In this document: positions 1-8,719 of the stretch, piece after piece
Numbering within the stretch: the first letter of the stretch is position 1
Layout of the letters: each line of letters begins with the position of its first letter
Assembly: GCA_013178015.1 (NCBI GenBank)
Contig: JABLXR010000026.1
Coordinates: forward strand, 35,435 to 99,434
Source of the DNA: Anaerolineae bacterium
Lineage (GTDB): Bacteria > Chloroflexota > Anaerolineae > DRVO01
Reading direction: 5' to 3'
Length of the DNA: 64,000 nucleotides
The notes under the pieces: model-generated
Databases searched by the model: none
What the model was told of the DNA's origin: nothing
The model's input: the letters and a program-made list of their open reading frames with translations, nothing else
Translations under genes and position numbers: made by a program

Positions 1-6
1 CCCAAG

Positions 7-51
7 AGTGTCAACCATGTCCTGATAGAAAGTGTCAGCGATGTGGTGATA
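7..51. repeat. Tandem imperfect repeat resembling an insertion-sequence end
   Basis: Two 21-bp units start at 7 and 31 (24-bp period). Both follow the pattern AGTGTCA-n-C-n-ATGT-nn-TGATA. Short subterminal tandem repeats containing TGTCA and ATGT are typical of IS21- or IS481-type ends, but no transposase of those families is visible because the window starts here. This may be the edge of an element lying mostly outside the window. The family assignment is a guess from repeat style. Confidence 0.35.
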
Positions 52-146
52 CCGGACACCTTCGTGTTCGCCCGCAGTATTCGCCGATAGTCATCTCTGG
101 TGGCCTGCCCCAGAACTTTGACAAAGCCCCATCCTGCCCCCAGCGC

Positions 147-1381
147 GAGGGCGATTGCATCTTATTGGTTTATGAGGCGAAGTAAGTAGTCCTCATTCCA
201 GCCAGCGGCCTTGCGCTTGGCCTTGATACCGGCCTTGATGGTGGTGTCTTGCTTGAGCAGGCTCAGGGCCAGGTGGCGCATAAGGGCCAGGTTCTGGGCC
301 CCGTTCCCGGCTCGGGCTCGGCAGCGGTCCTCGTCGAAGGCCACATCCAGCACCCAGTGCAGGCCGTTCTCGATGCTCCAGTGGGTGCGGCTGACCTTGA
401 GGATCTTTTCGGCATCGGCCTCCAGGCTGGTGATGTAGTAGAGGGTCTCCTCCTGCACCTTACCCTCTTGGCCCCAGGTACGCCTTTGCCGCCTCACCAT
501 GGCCAGGCTCTTTAGCCCCGCCCACCCTGCGTGTTGGCCCAGGCAGGCCAGGCACTCTTTGTCCTGGATGGCCCAGCACTCCCGTGTCTCCAGGCGGCCA
601 TGGCCCTTATCCACGCTCCTGGCATGGCTATGGGGCACGTCCTTGAAGTCAAACTCCATCGCTGTCTGGAACACATCCTCGATCTCTTCTCGCAGCCCCG
701 GCTGGTTGTCCTTGACGGGCAGGAGGTAGTGAGCCCCGCCCTCCACGATCTGGTCCACTATGGCCCTTTGGGTCCCTATGGCATCTATAGTAATGATGCA
801 GCCCGACAGGTCCAGCACCCGCAGCAGCTCAGGGATGGCTGCTATCTCATTGCACTTGTCCTCTACCTTCACCTGCCCCAACACCAGGCGGTTTCCTGCC
901 GCCCAGGCACTGACCATACAAATGGCGCTCTTGCCCAGCACACCGTCCCTTGAGCCTCGCAGGCTCTTGCCATCAATGGCCACCACCTGACCCTCTGTAG
1001 CCTCCTGTACCGCCTGTACCCAACTCATGAAGCAGCGGCCAAACTCCACTGGGTCCAAAGCAGCAAACACTCGCCCAAAGGTGTCGTGGGAGGGGATGCC
1101 GTTGGGTAGCTCCAGCCAGGTGGCAAACCATTCCTTCTTGCACTCCCCAAAAAGGGCGATATCCACCCAGTTGTCGGCCCCGCAGATGGTGGCACAAAGG
1201 GTGATGGCCACGATATCCACTAGCTTGTGCCAGCGGGTGCGCTCCACCCGAGGATCGGTCAGCTCCGAGAAGTGCTCCACCAGACTCGCTCCAGCCATGA
1301 CAGCCCCCTCTCCCTACATCGCTGCTCCCCACCTCCTGCAGGTTCCTTGCCTACACTAACCACTTAGATGCAATCGCCTTA
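147..1381 (-). mobile_element. ISAs1-family insertion sequence (about 1.23 kb)
   Basis: The element holds one full-length transposase gene. It is bounded by inverted repeats at 150-169 and 1359-1378 that match at 18 of 20 positions (shared core GGCGATTGCATCT). The stop codon of the transposase lies inside the left repeat. The outermost bases differ between the ends, and the 8-9 bp flanks (ending at 146, starting at 1382) are not direct repeats. The ends have therefore either decayed or recombined. Length and gene layout fit the ISAs1 family. Confidence 0.8.
162..1298 (-). CDS. ISAs1-family DDE transposase
   Basis: This 378-residue protein has the normal length for an ISAs1/H-repeat transposase, which cuts and pastes its own element. 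The N-terminal part (residues 1-95) matches the DDE_Tnp_1-associated domain (SELTDPRVER, then HDTFGRVF). The DDE core shows the first Asp at 109 (AIDGKSLRGS), a second Asp in ITIDAIGTQ, and the C-terminal Glu in HWSIENGLHWVLDVAF. It is intact, with no frameshift. A purine-rich RBS (GGGAGAGGGGG) precedes the ATG. It could be active, although the element ends are imperfect. A second, broken transposase of the same family lies near 13 kb; the two are clearly divergent and are not recent copies of one another. Confidence 0.92.
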   Translation of the reverse strand: MAGASLVEHFSELTDPRVERTRWHKLVDIVAITLCATICGADNWVDIALFGECKKEWFATWLELPNGIPSHDTFGRVFAALDPVEFGRCFMSWVQAVQEATEGQVVAIDGKSLRGSRDGVLGKSAICMVSAWAAGNRLVLGQVKVEDKCNEIAAIPELLRVLDLSGCIITIDAIGTQRAIVDQIVEGGAHYLLPVKDNQPGLREEIEDVFQTAMEFDFKDVPHSHARSVDKGHGRLETRECWAIQDKECLACLGQHAGWAGLKSLAMVRRQRRTWGQEGKVQEETLYYITSLEADAEKILKVSRTHWSIENGLHWVLDVAFDEDRCRARAGNGAQNLALMRHLALSLLKQDTTIKAGIKAKRKAAGWNEDYLLRLINQ

Positions 1382-2024
1382 AGTACGGACCGCTCCCAGA
1401 CCGGGTGCCGCAACGCGCGGCTGAGCACAACAAGATCGAAGCTCAGGCGCAATCCCAGGGCCGAAGGGCGGTCCATTCACACCCGACCGCGGGCGGGAAG
1501 CTGCGGCCGAGGACACGAAGTGAACCGTCAAACGGCAGTGCACAGGCAGCAGGCCATCAATGAACCCGGTTCCATCTGTTGTCGTTAGGGACCCCAGCTA
1601 CGCGATCCCGCTCCCAGCGGACGCAGGTACCGAGACAGACCACCAGCTGCAGCGATTCATCTGGGTGCAAAGGCCGCACCCGCAACCGCCGACAGGGAAC
1701 GCGGCCGAGTGCATCGGTACCCTTCGCATCAGGACGCACATCACAACGCAGGGAACTCTGGAGCGAGCGGCTGAAAGCGATCACTGAGAGACTACGGCCA
1801 AGAGGGGAAGCCCACGGGGGGAGGTCCCTGGAAGCCCTGCACATCAGTGATGGCGAGCGCGTGCATCAGATGGGTAGGAGCTCTCGACCGGTGGCCCACC
1901 CGACCGGCCAACAGCGGGGTAGTCCCTGTCTGAACGCTGAGGCCAAAGCGGCACTGGTCACGGTCCAGCTGAGGCGGTGCTGCGACGCTGCTCCAGCGCT
2001 CTCCTGCGTCGCTGGTGTGTCAGC
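1382..2024. other. Gene-free stretch downstream of the IS
   Basis: I see no convincing gene here. Open frames on both strands give arginine/proline-rich translations without recognisable motifs or ribosome-binding sites. The region lies beside an insertion sequence and downstream of the esterase gene, so it may be decayed DNA. No strong terminator hairpin is apparent. Confidence 0.5.
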
Positions 2025-4004
2025 CTACAGCCATCTCTTCATCCACGTGCGCACGCCCTCTTGCAGCTCAACGGGGTATGCGTGCGGCCCCTCGGCCACC
2101 TGGTATCCCAGCCTATCGGCCGCGCCGCTTGCCTCATACGCCTTGCGGAGGCGCCTCATGGCTTCTTCAACTCCCTCCAGAGGGAAGCAGTTGTCCCGTG
2201 ATGTGGCCAGCACGCATAGGGGGCGAGGCGCGATGAGCGAGGCAAACTCAGGCTGGTCTCCGAGCTCCAGCAGCCCGGGAACGTAGTAGTAGATGCTGTG
2301 GCTGTCCAGGCAGCTCATGAAGCTAGAATCAATGGACTCGTCGCGGATGCATCGGGCGATAGCGTCGTAGGTGGAGATGCCTACCACGGGCGCAGCTACC
2401 TTCACCCGCTCGTCGGCCGCCGCCAGCAGCCAGGTCTGCGTCCCCCCAATGGAGATACCGAAGCAGCCGATCTTCCCGGTGTCCACATCCTCTCGGGTCT
2501 CGAGGTAGTCGATGGCCCGCACCAGGTCGTAGGTCATCTGCCCCAGGGTCGACGTGCCGCGGGCGATGGTCTCGGCTGCCGCCTGCTGACCCCGCTTGCC
2601 GAAGCGGCTCGCCTTCACGTCCACCGCGAAGACCCCGAAGCCTTCCTCCAGTAGGGGCCGACCCCAGGGCACAGCTACATTCTCGGCCGTAGCGCTGGAA
2701 CCCGGCAGGCACAGCACCACCGGCAGCCGACCTCTGGCTCCTCTCGGCTTGGCGAAGAGGCCCGGGACCACCACATCCGGCTCGCCACGGAAGAACACCT
2801 CCTCCAGGTCAAACTCGCCATGCTCAAGCGGCCGGCTCCAGGCCTCCATCTCGGTCCTGGCGGGGAAGCCCCCAAGGGCAGTGATGAATCGGTCGCGCAG
2901 CCCGGCGGCGGCGAAAGCCCGCTGCATATTGGGAAACCGCACTCGCCCGGCGGGGGCAGGCCGTCCTTCGCTGGTTGCCGTCCCCTCCAGGGCCCTGACC
3001 CAAGAGGCAAAGGCCTCCGAGTCGTAGGCCTCGGCGGAGCACACGCACTGCGGTGCCTCCTCGCTCGCCACCGGGCAGCAGAAGCGGGCCGACCAGCGGG
3101 CTGCCTCCAGTGGCGCCGCCATGGCCTCCCTGCTCCCGCTCGCGACAACCAGCAGCCCGTTCGGCGGCACCAACGCCGCCAGGGTGGCCACGTCCAGAAT
3201 GCGGCGGGACTCGGGCAACAGCATCAAGTGTTCCGTGGGCCAGAGATCGGTGGAGGTCGAGTCGCGCACCACGCAGCCAGCGATCCCAGGCAAGATCGCC
3301 CCAGCGAGCAGGCTTACCAGGCCAGCGTGCCCCTCCCCGGCTACCACCACCGACGCGTATCCCGCCTCCGCCGCCAGCCAATCGGCCACGCCGGCGATCT
3401 CGGCCAGGAGTTGGGAGATGAAGGTGGTTCCCTCGAGCAGCCAGCGCTTCACCCAGGCGGTGCTGGCCCGCTCCAGTACGGCGAACCGAGCCGTTACCAG
3501 AGCAGCGGAGGTGCCGGCCAGGCCGCCCCAGCGCTCGGGCGAACCTCGGCGCCCGGTCCCCAGGGTGACCTCCAGGTCGGGCAGCACCAGCAGCGCCGTC
3601 CTCGGCCTGGGCTCCCCGGCGGGGACCACCTCAGTCACCGGTACTAGGCGGTTCTCGCAGCCAGCGCCGGTCAGGGTCAGTAGTCGGGTACGGACGATGC
3701 CGGCCGCTTCTCGCTGCACCGGCAGGCTGAGCTCGGCGCGGTCCACGGTGAGCAGCGGGATCTCGCCCAGGGTGGAGCGCACTGCCGCTCTCCTCTGCGC
3801 CGCCCAGGCCAGCCACGAGTCGCGGCAGAGGTCTGGGTCATCGGCAGCAGCGTGGCCAAACTCGCTCAGCTGGGTCAGCAGCGCCCCTAGACCCTCGCGG
3901 TCGCGGGCCAGTTCTCGGGCCCAGCGGAGGCCGTTGGCCCGCGCCACCGGCTCCGGCAGGGGCGACTCTCGGAACGTCCTAGGGTACCAGTCCCGAATGG
4001 GCAC
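2025..4004 (-). CDS. Two-domain alpha/beta-hydrolase (acetyl-xylan-esterase / dienelactone-hydrolase-like)
   Basis: This 659-residue serine hydrolase probably cleaves ester bonds, for instance acetyl groups on plant polysaccharides. The C-terminal half is a complete alpha/beta-hydrolase. Its nucleophile elbow GISIGG has Ser518, and likely triad partners are Asp604 (SRDNCF) and His641 (GPHAYP). The N-terminal half (about 100-330) looks like a second hydrolase fold in which the elbow reads GEGHAG, so the nucleophile is lost. Large double-hydrolase proteins of this type are common in polysaccharide degraders. No signal peptide is seen, so it is probably cytoplasmic. The start is GTG with a GGAAGGAG RBS. 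It lies 84 bp downstream of a solute-binding protein gene on the same strand and may be co-transcribed with it. The substrate is inferred. Confidence 0.75.
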   Translation of the reverse strand: MPIRDWYPRTFRESPLPEPVARANGLRWARELARDREGLGALLTQLSEFGHAAADDPDLCRDSWLAWAAQRRAAVRSTLGEIPLLTVDRAELSLPVQREAAGIVRTRLLTLTGAGCENRLVPVTEVVPAGEPRPRTALLVLPDLEVTLGTGRRGSPERWGGLAGTSAALVTARFAVLERASTAWVKRWLLEGTTFISQLLAEIAGVADWLAAEAGYASVVVAGEGHAGLVSLLAGAILPGIAGCVVRDSTSTDLWPTEHLMLLPESRRILDVATLAALVPPNGLLVVASGSREAMAAPLEAARWSARFCCPVASEEAPQCVCSAEAYDSEAFASWVRALEGTATSEGRPAPAGRVRFPNMQRAFAAAGLRDRFITALGGFPARTEMEAWSRPLEHGEFDLEEVFFRGEPDVVVPGLFAKPRGARGRLPVVLCLPGSSATAENVAVPWGRPLLEEGFGVFAVDVKASRFGKRGQQAAAETIARGTSTLGQMTYDLVRAIDYLETREDVDTGKIGCFGISIGGTQTWLLAAADERVKVAAPVVGISTYDAIARCIRDESIDSSFMSCLDSHSIYYYVPGLLELGDQPEFASLIAPRPLCVLATSRDNCFPLEGVEEAMRRLRKAYEASGAADRLGYQVAEGPHAYPVELQEGVRTWMKRWL

Positions 4005-4039
4005 AGTGATCTCCTTCCGCCAGCAGTCGGCAAGGAAGA

Positions 4040-4063
4040 GGGGCCCCGGTCCCCCAGGGCCCC
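4040..4063 (-). terminator. Short GC hairpin between solute-binding protein and esterase genes
   Basis: GGGGCCC (4040-4046) pairs with GGGCCCC (4057-4063) across a 10-nt loop. There is no T-tract. It may stabilise the upstream mRNA or cause partial termination. Confidence 0.35.
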
Positions 4064-4088
4064 CTGGCGCGTCTCGCCCGGCGCCGGT

Positions 4089-6080
4089 CTAGTACTCCAT
4101 GAAGAACTGCTCGGTCTTGGCTGGCCTGGGGCCATACACCGCCCACGCCAGGCTGCCCCATTCAGGCACGTTCTTGAAACCGTTCTTCACGATGCAGGGC
4201 TCCGGACGGCTGCCCAAGGTGAGTATGGGCCATAGGTTGAGAGCGCAGATCCGGAAGGCTTCGTCCTCGAGTTCCTTGCGCTTGGCTGCATCCACCGTCA
4301 CCTGAACTTCATCCCAGATCTCCACCAGCCGGGCGGCTTCGCCCTGGGGCGGCTCACCGTTCTTGCCCCCTGTGTCGTAGTACCAGCCCCACATCGGCGC
4401 CCAGTAGGTATCCATCACTATGGGGAAGTAGGCCCGCGGATAAGTGAGCCAGTGCAGGTTACCACCGGTGTAGTCCACCTCGTAAGCGATGACGTCGTGC
4501 GTGCTCTCCTGCAACCGAGCCGACCACAACTCGCTGGCAAACCAGTCCTGGTTCAGCCTTATGCCTACGTCCGCCCAGTATTCGCCCACGATCTCGGCGG
4601 CGTCCCGGTGGGTAGCGTAGGCGGTGGTGCCGATGCACAGGAGAGTCAGAGGTGCCCCGCTGGGCAGCACCCTCATGCCCTCGGCGTCGCGCTGGTCCAG
4701 CCCAATGCTGTCCAGCAGACGGTTAGCCTCGTCCACGTCATAGGTCATCAGGTCCTGCACCTCGGGGTCGCTCTTGACCGACTCGGGCAGCATGTCCAGC
4801 GCCTTCCCAGCCTGTCCCAGATACAGCAGCTGGTTGATGTCATCCCGATCGAAGGCCTTCGAGAGCGCGACACGGAAGTCACGGTTGCGCAGTATGTCGC
4901 GCTGCTCATCGTTGCCCATCTTGGTCTGGTTGATGTGCATGGCTGTGACCGAGGCCCCGTAGTCCCAGATGCTGACGTTGTAGTCGCCTTTCTCCCGGTT
5001 CTCCATGTACAAGGTGTAATTAACGAAGCCGGTCTTGAACTCCAGTTCGTCAATCTCACCAGACACGACTTTGAGTGGGATTAGCTCGGCATCTCCCACA
5101 ATCCACCACATGACCTCGTCAATGTAAGGGAGCTGGTTGCCTTCCGTGTCCACCTTCCAGTAGTAGGGATTGCGCCGACCGGTAGCGCTGATAGTCCACT
5201 CCTTGCTGGTGATCTGCCAGGGGCGGATCGTGGGCAGGTCGGGGTTCCGGGTCAGGTCCACCTCGGCGGCAAAGAGCTGGAACCACTGCTCGAAGCCGCG
5301 GTCCTTCACTAACTGAGCCAACTCGTTGGCGTCCGCATACTTAGGGTGGAACCTCTCTAGATAGTGTCTGCAGTAGTAGGTAATGCTGTTGCCGCGAAAG
5401 CACATCTGATCCAGGAAGATGCCGTAGGGCACGGCGAAGATGAACTTGACCGTGTAGTCGTCGAGCTTCTCCACTACCGCCTTCTCGCCCCCGGGCTTGA
5501 GCCAGGTGGGGAAAACGGGCGTTAGCTCCTCGTTCAGAATGACGTCCTCCCACCAGAACATGATGTCGTCGGCGGTGTAGGGCGCCCCGTCCGACCAGCG
5601 GACCCCTTCGCGCAGGTAGAACGTGTACTCCTTGCCCTCCGCCCCGACCTCCCACTTCCATGCCAGATTGGGCTCCACTGTGACCCAGTCACGACCGTAG
5701 AAAACCAGCGGTTCGGCACCGACGCGGGCAGAGATGGCCCCGGGCTGCGTGTTGGCGCGTCGCCAGCGCCCGCCGTACTTCCCCACCTCGTTGAGAGGCT
5801 CGATCACCATGGGGTTCTTGGGCAGCCTCTCTTCCACCGGGGGCAGGGTGCCAGCAGCCACCATCTCGGCCAGCATAGGAGCTTCGCTGTACCGAGAGAC
5901 CGGGGCCGCAGTAGCCTCAGGAGCAGCGGTGGCCTCCGGAGCCGTGGTAGCCGCGGGGGCCTGCGTGGGCGCCTCCGTTGGTGCGGGGGCCCCACCGGCG
6001 CAGGCAGCTATGCCGGCGGCCGTCGCAGCCAGGGCAGATACCCGCAAAAAGGTACGTCGATCGAGCTTGCCGGCAGACAT
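4089..6080 (-). CDS. ABC transporter solute-binding lipoprotein, family 5 (oligopeptide/oligosaccharide type)
   Basis: This 663-residue extracytoplasmic binding protein captures a peptide or oligosaccharide for a Dpp/Opp-type ABC importer. The N-terminus has a twin-arginine motif (DRRTFLR), a hydrophobic stretch and a lipobox ending IAAC, then an Ala/Pro/Thr-rich tether to about residue 60. The mature part is SBP_bac_5-like, with the usual landmark for this family of an aromatic strand followed by a basic turn (YTFYLREGVRWSDGAPYTADD). A GAAGGAGGAAGAG RBS precedes the ATG. The neighbouring 6599-8614 gene is a close paralogue with near-identical post-tether text (RYSEAPMLA...TLPPVEERLP), pointing to tandem duplication. 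No permease or ATPase gene adjoins, so it must share a remote transporter. Ligand unknown. Confidence 0.9.
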   Translation of the reverse strand: MSAGKLDRRTFLRVSALAATAAGIAACAGGAPAPTEAPTQAPAATTAPEATAAPEATAAPVSRYSEAPMLAEMVAAGTLPPVEERLPKNPMVIEPLNEVGKYGGRWRRANTQPGAISARVGAEPLVFYGRDWVTVEPNLAWKWEVGAEGKEYTFYLREGVRWSDGAPYTADDIMFWWEDVILNEELTPVFPTWLKPGGEKAVVEKLDDYTVKFIFAVPYGIFLDQMCFRGNSITYYCRHYLERFHPKYADANELAQLVKDRGFEQWFQLFAAEVDLTRNPDLPTIRPWQITSKEWTISATGRRNPYYWKVDTEGNQLPYIDEVMWWIVGDAELIPLKVVSGEIDELEFKTGFVNYTLYMENREKGDYNVSIWDYGASVTAMHINQTKMGNDEQRDILRNRDFRVALSKAFDRDDINQLLYLGQAGKALDMLPESVKSDPEVQDLMTYDVDEANRLLDSIGLDQRDAEGMRVLPSGAPLTLLCIGTTAYATHRDAAEIVGEYWADVGIRLNQDWFASELWSARLQESTHDVIAYEVDYTGGNLHWLTYPRAYFPIVMDTYWAPMWGWYYDTGGKNGEPPQGEAARLVEIWDEVQVTVDAAKRKELEDEAFRICALNLWPILTLGSRPEPCIVKNGFKNVPEWGSLAWAVYGPRPAKTEQFFMEY

Positions 6081-6157
6081 CTCTTCCTCCTTCGGTCGTG
6101 GGTCGGCAGGCGGTACGGCAAGCCGACCGCTGCCCTCGACCCGACGGAACCAGGTGC

Positions 6158-6186
6158 ATTATACTGCTGGGTGTGCCCTCCTTCCA
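6158..6186 (-). promoter_or_regulatory. Candidate sigma-70 promoter for the 4089-6080 gene
   Basis: Read on the minus strand, a perfect TATAAT (6158-6163) lies 17 nt from TGGAAG (6181-6186), a weak match to TTGACA. It sits about 80 nt upstream of the start codon. Confidence 0.5.
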
Positions 6187-6539
6187 GCACCCTAGCGAGG
6201 CGAGCCTGGGTCAGGATCCGGGCAGCCGGGGCGGGCGGCTGGGGCTCTGGCTGCACGCCGGCAACTGGCGAAGCAGTTCTTCACTGGGCACAGAGGCTGT
6301 CCTGGGGCTGCCTGGCTTGCGTGTACCCCGTTCCTGACTCGCACCCGATGCAGGGAGCAGGCCCCTCCCGAGTGGGGCCAGCCAGAAGCCGCCGCTAGCT
6401 CATCTCGCGCGCGGGCGGTGTAGGGGGTTTAGCCCGGGGCCCCGCCCCGGCTCTCCGCCGGGACGGTCTGCCCATCGGGTGGATCGAGTGCATGGAGCTG
6501 GCAGTGACCGCCGCACCCGACTACCGGAGGAGAACGAAC
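6187..6539. other. Gene-free spacer between two solute-binding protein genes
   Basis: No gene with an RBS or recognisable motif is visible here. The stretch lies between the promoter of the downstream gene and the terminator-like hairpin of the upstream gene. Confidence 0.5.
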
Positions 6540-6567
6540 GGGGGCTCGCGCCTAGGCGCGAGCCCCC
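6540..6567 (-). terminator. Strong hairpin downstream of the 6599-8614 gene
   Basis: A perfect 13-bp stem (GGGGGCTCGCGCC, 6540-6552, with 6555-6567) and 2-nt loop lies 32 nt beyond the stop codon. No U-tract follows. GC-rich palindromes of this type recur after many genes in the window. Confidence 0.65.
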
Positions 6568-6598
6568 TGACTGCCAAGCGGCCGAGGCTCTATGGGCC

Positions 6599-8614
6599 TC
6601 AGGCTTGCTGCCGGTAGAAGTGCTCGGGGTTGTAGAGTTTGGGCGAGTACACCGGCCACGCCAGCGAGCCCACCTCCGGCACATTGCGTACGCCGTTCTT
6701 CACCACACAAGGAGCGATGTCCCCTCCGAAGATGGGGATGGTCCACAGGTTGGTGGCCTGAACGCGGAAGCCCTCATCCACGAGAGCCTGGCGCTCGGCC
6801 CGGTCCACCGTGATCTTGACCTGCTCCCACAGATCCACCAGTTGCGCCGCCTCGCCTTCGGGCGGTTCCCCGTTCTGCCCGTTGGTGGCGTAGTACCAGC
6901 CCCAGAGCGAGGCCCAGTAGGTGCTCAGCTCCACCGGGAAGATAGCGCGAGGGTAGGCCAGCCAGAACAGGTTGCCGGGCGCGTAGTCAGCATCGTAGCA
7001 GAGGATGTCGTAGTCACTCTGCTGAAGCCGCGGCGTCCACAGCTCGCCGGCCACGAACTCGATGGTAGTGCGAATACCCACCTCGCCTAGGAACTGGCCC
7101 TCCACCTCGGCCACGTCTCGGTGCACGGGGTAAGCCGCATGCCCGAAAAGCCGCAACGTGAGCTGACGCCCCGAGGGCAGGAGACGCATGCCCTCCCCAT
7201 CGCGCTGGTCCAACCCGAGGCTGTCGAGCAACCGGTTGGCTTCGTCCACGTCATAGACGAAGTGATTCTGGATCTCCGGGTCCTCCGCCACTGACTGGGG
7301 ATACAAAGCGAGCACGTTCTGGGACAGGCCGAAGTAGAAGAGCTCGTTGAACTCGTCCCGGTTGATGGCCTTGGAGAGGGCGATGCGGAAGTCACGCTGG
7401 CGGAGAAGCTCCCGCATCTCGTCGTCGCCGGTGCGGGTCTGGTTCACGAACATGGTGCTCCCACTCAGGCCCGGGTCCCACAAGCGCACCTCGTAGTCGC
7501 CCGCCTCGCGGTTCTCCATGAGGAGGGTGTAGTTGGGGAACCCGATGTACATGGCCTGCATGTCGACCTCGCCCGAGACCACGCGAAGCGGGATGAGGTC
7601 TACACTGCCGACGATGTTCCAGAAGATGCGGTCGAAGTAGGGCAACTGCTTGCCCTCGGTATCCACTTTCCAGTAGTAGGGGTTGCGCTCGGCTGTGGCC
7701 GTGGTGGTCCAGTTCTCGGTTACCATCTTCCAGGGCCGAACGGTGGGAAGAGCCGGGTTGTCCCTAGGGTTGACCTCGGCACCGAAGAGCTGGAACCAGG
7801 ACTCGAAGCCCCGCTCGCTCACCATCCGGTTCAGTTCGTCCTCGTCAGCGTAGTTGATGTGGAACCGTTCCAGGTAATGGCGGGGGTAGTTCAGGATGGC
7901 GTTGCCGCTGAAAGCGAGGTTGTCCAGCGCCAGCCCCGACGGCACGGCGTAGATGAACTTGACGGTGTAGTCGTCCACCTTCTCCACCACAGCCCGCTCC
8001 CCGCCGGCTATCATCCAGGCCGGGAACGCGGGACTCAGCTCCTCGTTCAGGAGCACGTCCTCGTACCAGAACATGATGTCGTCGGCGGTGAAGGGCTCCC
8101 CGTCGGACCAGCGCACCCCCTGCCGGAGGTAGAAGGTGTACTCGGTGCCGTCCTCGCTTACCTCCCATCGCGAGGCCAGGTTGGGGATGATGGTCTGGGC
8201 GTCGCGGGCCCAGGTGACCAGCGGTTCAGCGCCCAGCCGGGCAGCCACGTGGCCGGGGTTGGTCTCCGCCCGACGCCAGGTGTCGGAGTACTGCCCCGGC
8301 TCCTGAATGGCCTCGATGACCATCGGGTCCACGGGCAGCCGCTCTTCCACCGGTGGAAGGGTGCCAGCCTGCACCTGCTGGGCTAGCATCGGTGCTTCCG
8401 AGTAACGGGCCTCTGCCGGCGTGGGAGCCGGCGTCTCTTCCGGTGCCGCGGTCGGAGTCACAGCCGCGGTAGCCTCCGGCGTGGCAGCAGGTGGCTCGGT
8501 GGGGGCCAGCGTAGGCGTGGCCGCCGAGGGAGCGCACGCAGCTGCCAGGGCCGCAGTAGTGGCCAGACCGGAGAAGTGAAGGAACCCACGGCGTGATAGC
8601 TTGTCCGATAGCAT
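6599..8614 (-). CDS. ABC transporter solute-binding lipoprotein, family 5 (paralogue of 4089-6080)
   Basis: This 671-residue binding protein has the same plan as its neighbour. It has a Tat-like start (SRRGFLHF), a lipobox (LAAAC), a long Ala/Pro/Thr/Glu tether to about residue 70, then an SBP_bac_5 domain (YTFYLRQGVRWSDGEPFTADD). It has its own promoter (8662-8690), an AGAGGAGGAAGAC RBS before the ATG, and a strong hairpin after the stop. Each of the two paralogues therefore seems to be expressed as a separate unit. Two similar receptors with no permeases suggest different ligands fed into one remote permease, or one receptor gained by duplication. The ligand cannot be told from the sequence. 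Confidence 0.9.
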   Translation of the reverse strand: MLSDKLSRRGFLHFSGLATTAALAAACAPSAATPTLAPTEPPAATPEATAAVTPTAAPEETPAPTPAEARYSEAPMLAQQVQAGTLPPVEERLPVDPMVIEAIQEPGQYSDTWRRAETNPGHVAARLGAEPLVTWARDAQTIIPNLASRWEVSEDGTEYTFYLRQGVRWSDGEPFTADDIMFWYEDVLLNEELSPAFPAWMIAGGERAVVEKVDDYTVKFIYAVPSGLALDNLAFSGNAILNYPRHYLERFHINYADEDELNRMVSERGFESWFQLFGAEVNPRDNPALPTVRPWKMVTENWTTTATAERNPYYWKVDTEGKQLPYFDRIFWNIVGSVDLIPLRVVSGEVDMQAMYIGFPNYTLLMENREAGDYEVRLWDPGLSGSTMFVNQTRTGDDEMRELLRQRDFRIALSKAINRDEFNELFYFGLSQNVLALYPQSVAEDPEIQNHFVYDVDEANRLLDSLGLDQRDGEGMRLLPSGRQLTLRLFGHAAYPVHRDVAEVEGQFLGEVGIRTTIEFVAGELWTPRLQQSDYDILCYDADYAPGNLFWLAYPRAIFPVELSTYWASLWGWYYATNGQNGEPPEGEAAQLVDLWEQVKITVDRAERQALVDEGFRVQATNLWTIPIFGGDIAPCVVKNGVRNVPEVGSLAWPVYSPKLYNPEHFYRQQA

Positions 8615-8661
8615 GTCTTCCTCCTCTAGCTAAGTGGGCTAACGTATCCCAACGTCGGCAG

Positions 8662-8690
8662 ATTATAGTAGCTTGTCACTCAGGCATCAA
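8662..8690 (-). promoter_or_regulatory. Sigma-70 promoter for the 6599-8614 gene
   Basis: On the minus strand, TTGATG (8685-8690), a 17-nt spacer and a perfect TATAAT (8662-8667) lie about 50 nt upstream of the ATG. Transcription would begin near 8655. Confidence 0.65.
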
Positions 8691-8719
8691 CCCAGATGGG
8701 CGCAAACTAGGCGCAGAGC

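Noticed and set aside
1557..1844. Minus-strand 95-codon frame and a possible structured RNA in the gene-free stretch
   Set aside because: The translation is Arg-rich with no motif. I looked for group II intron signatures and found no convincing domain V.
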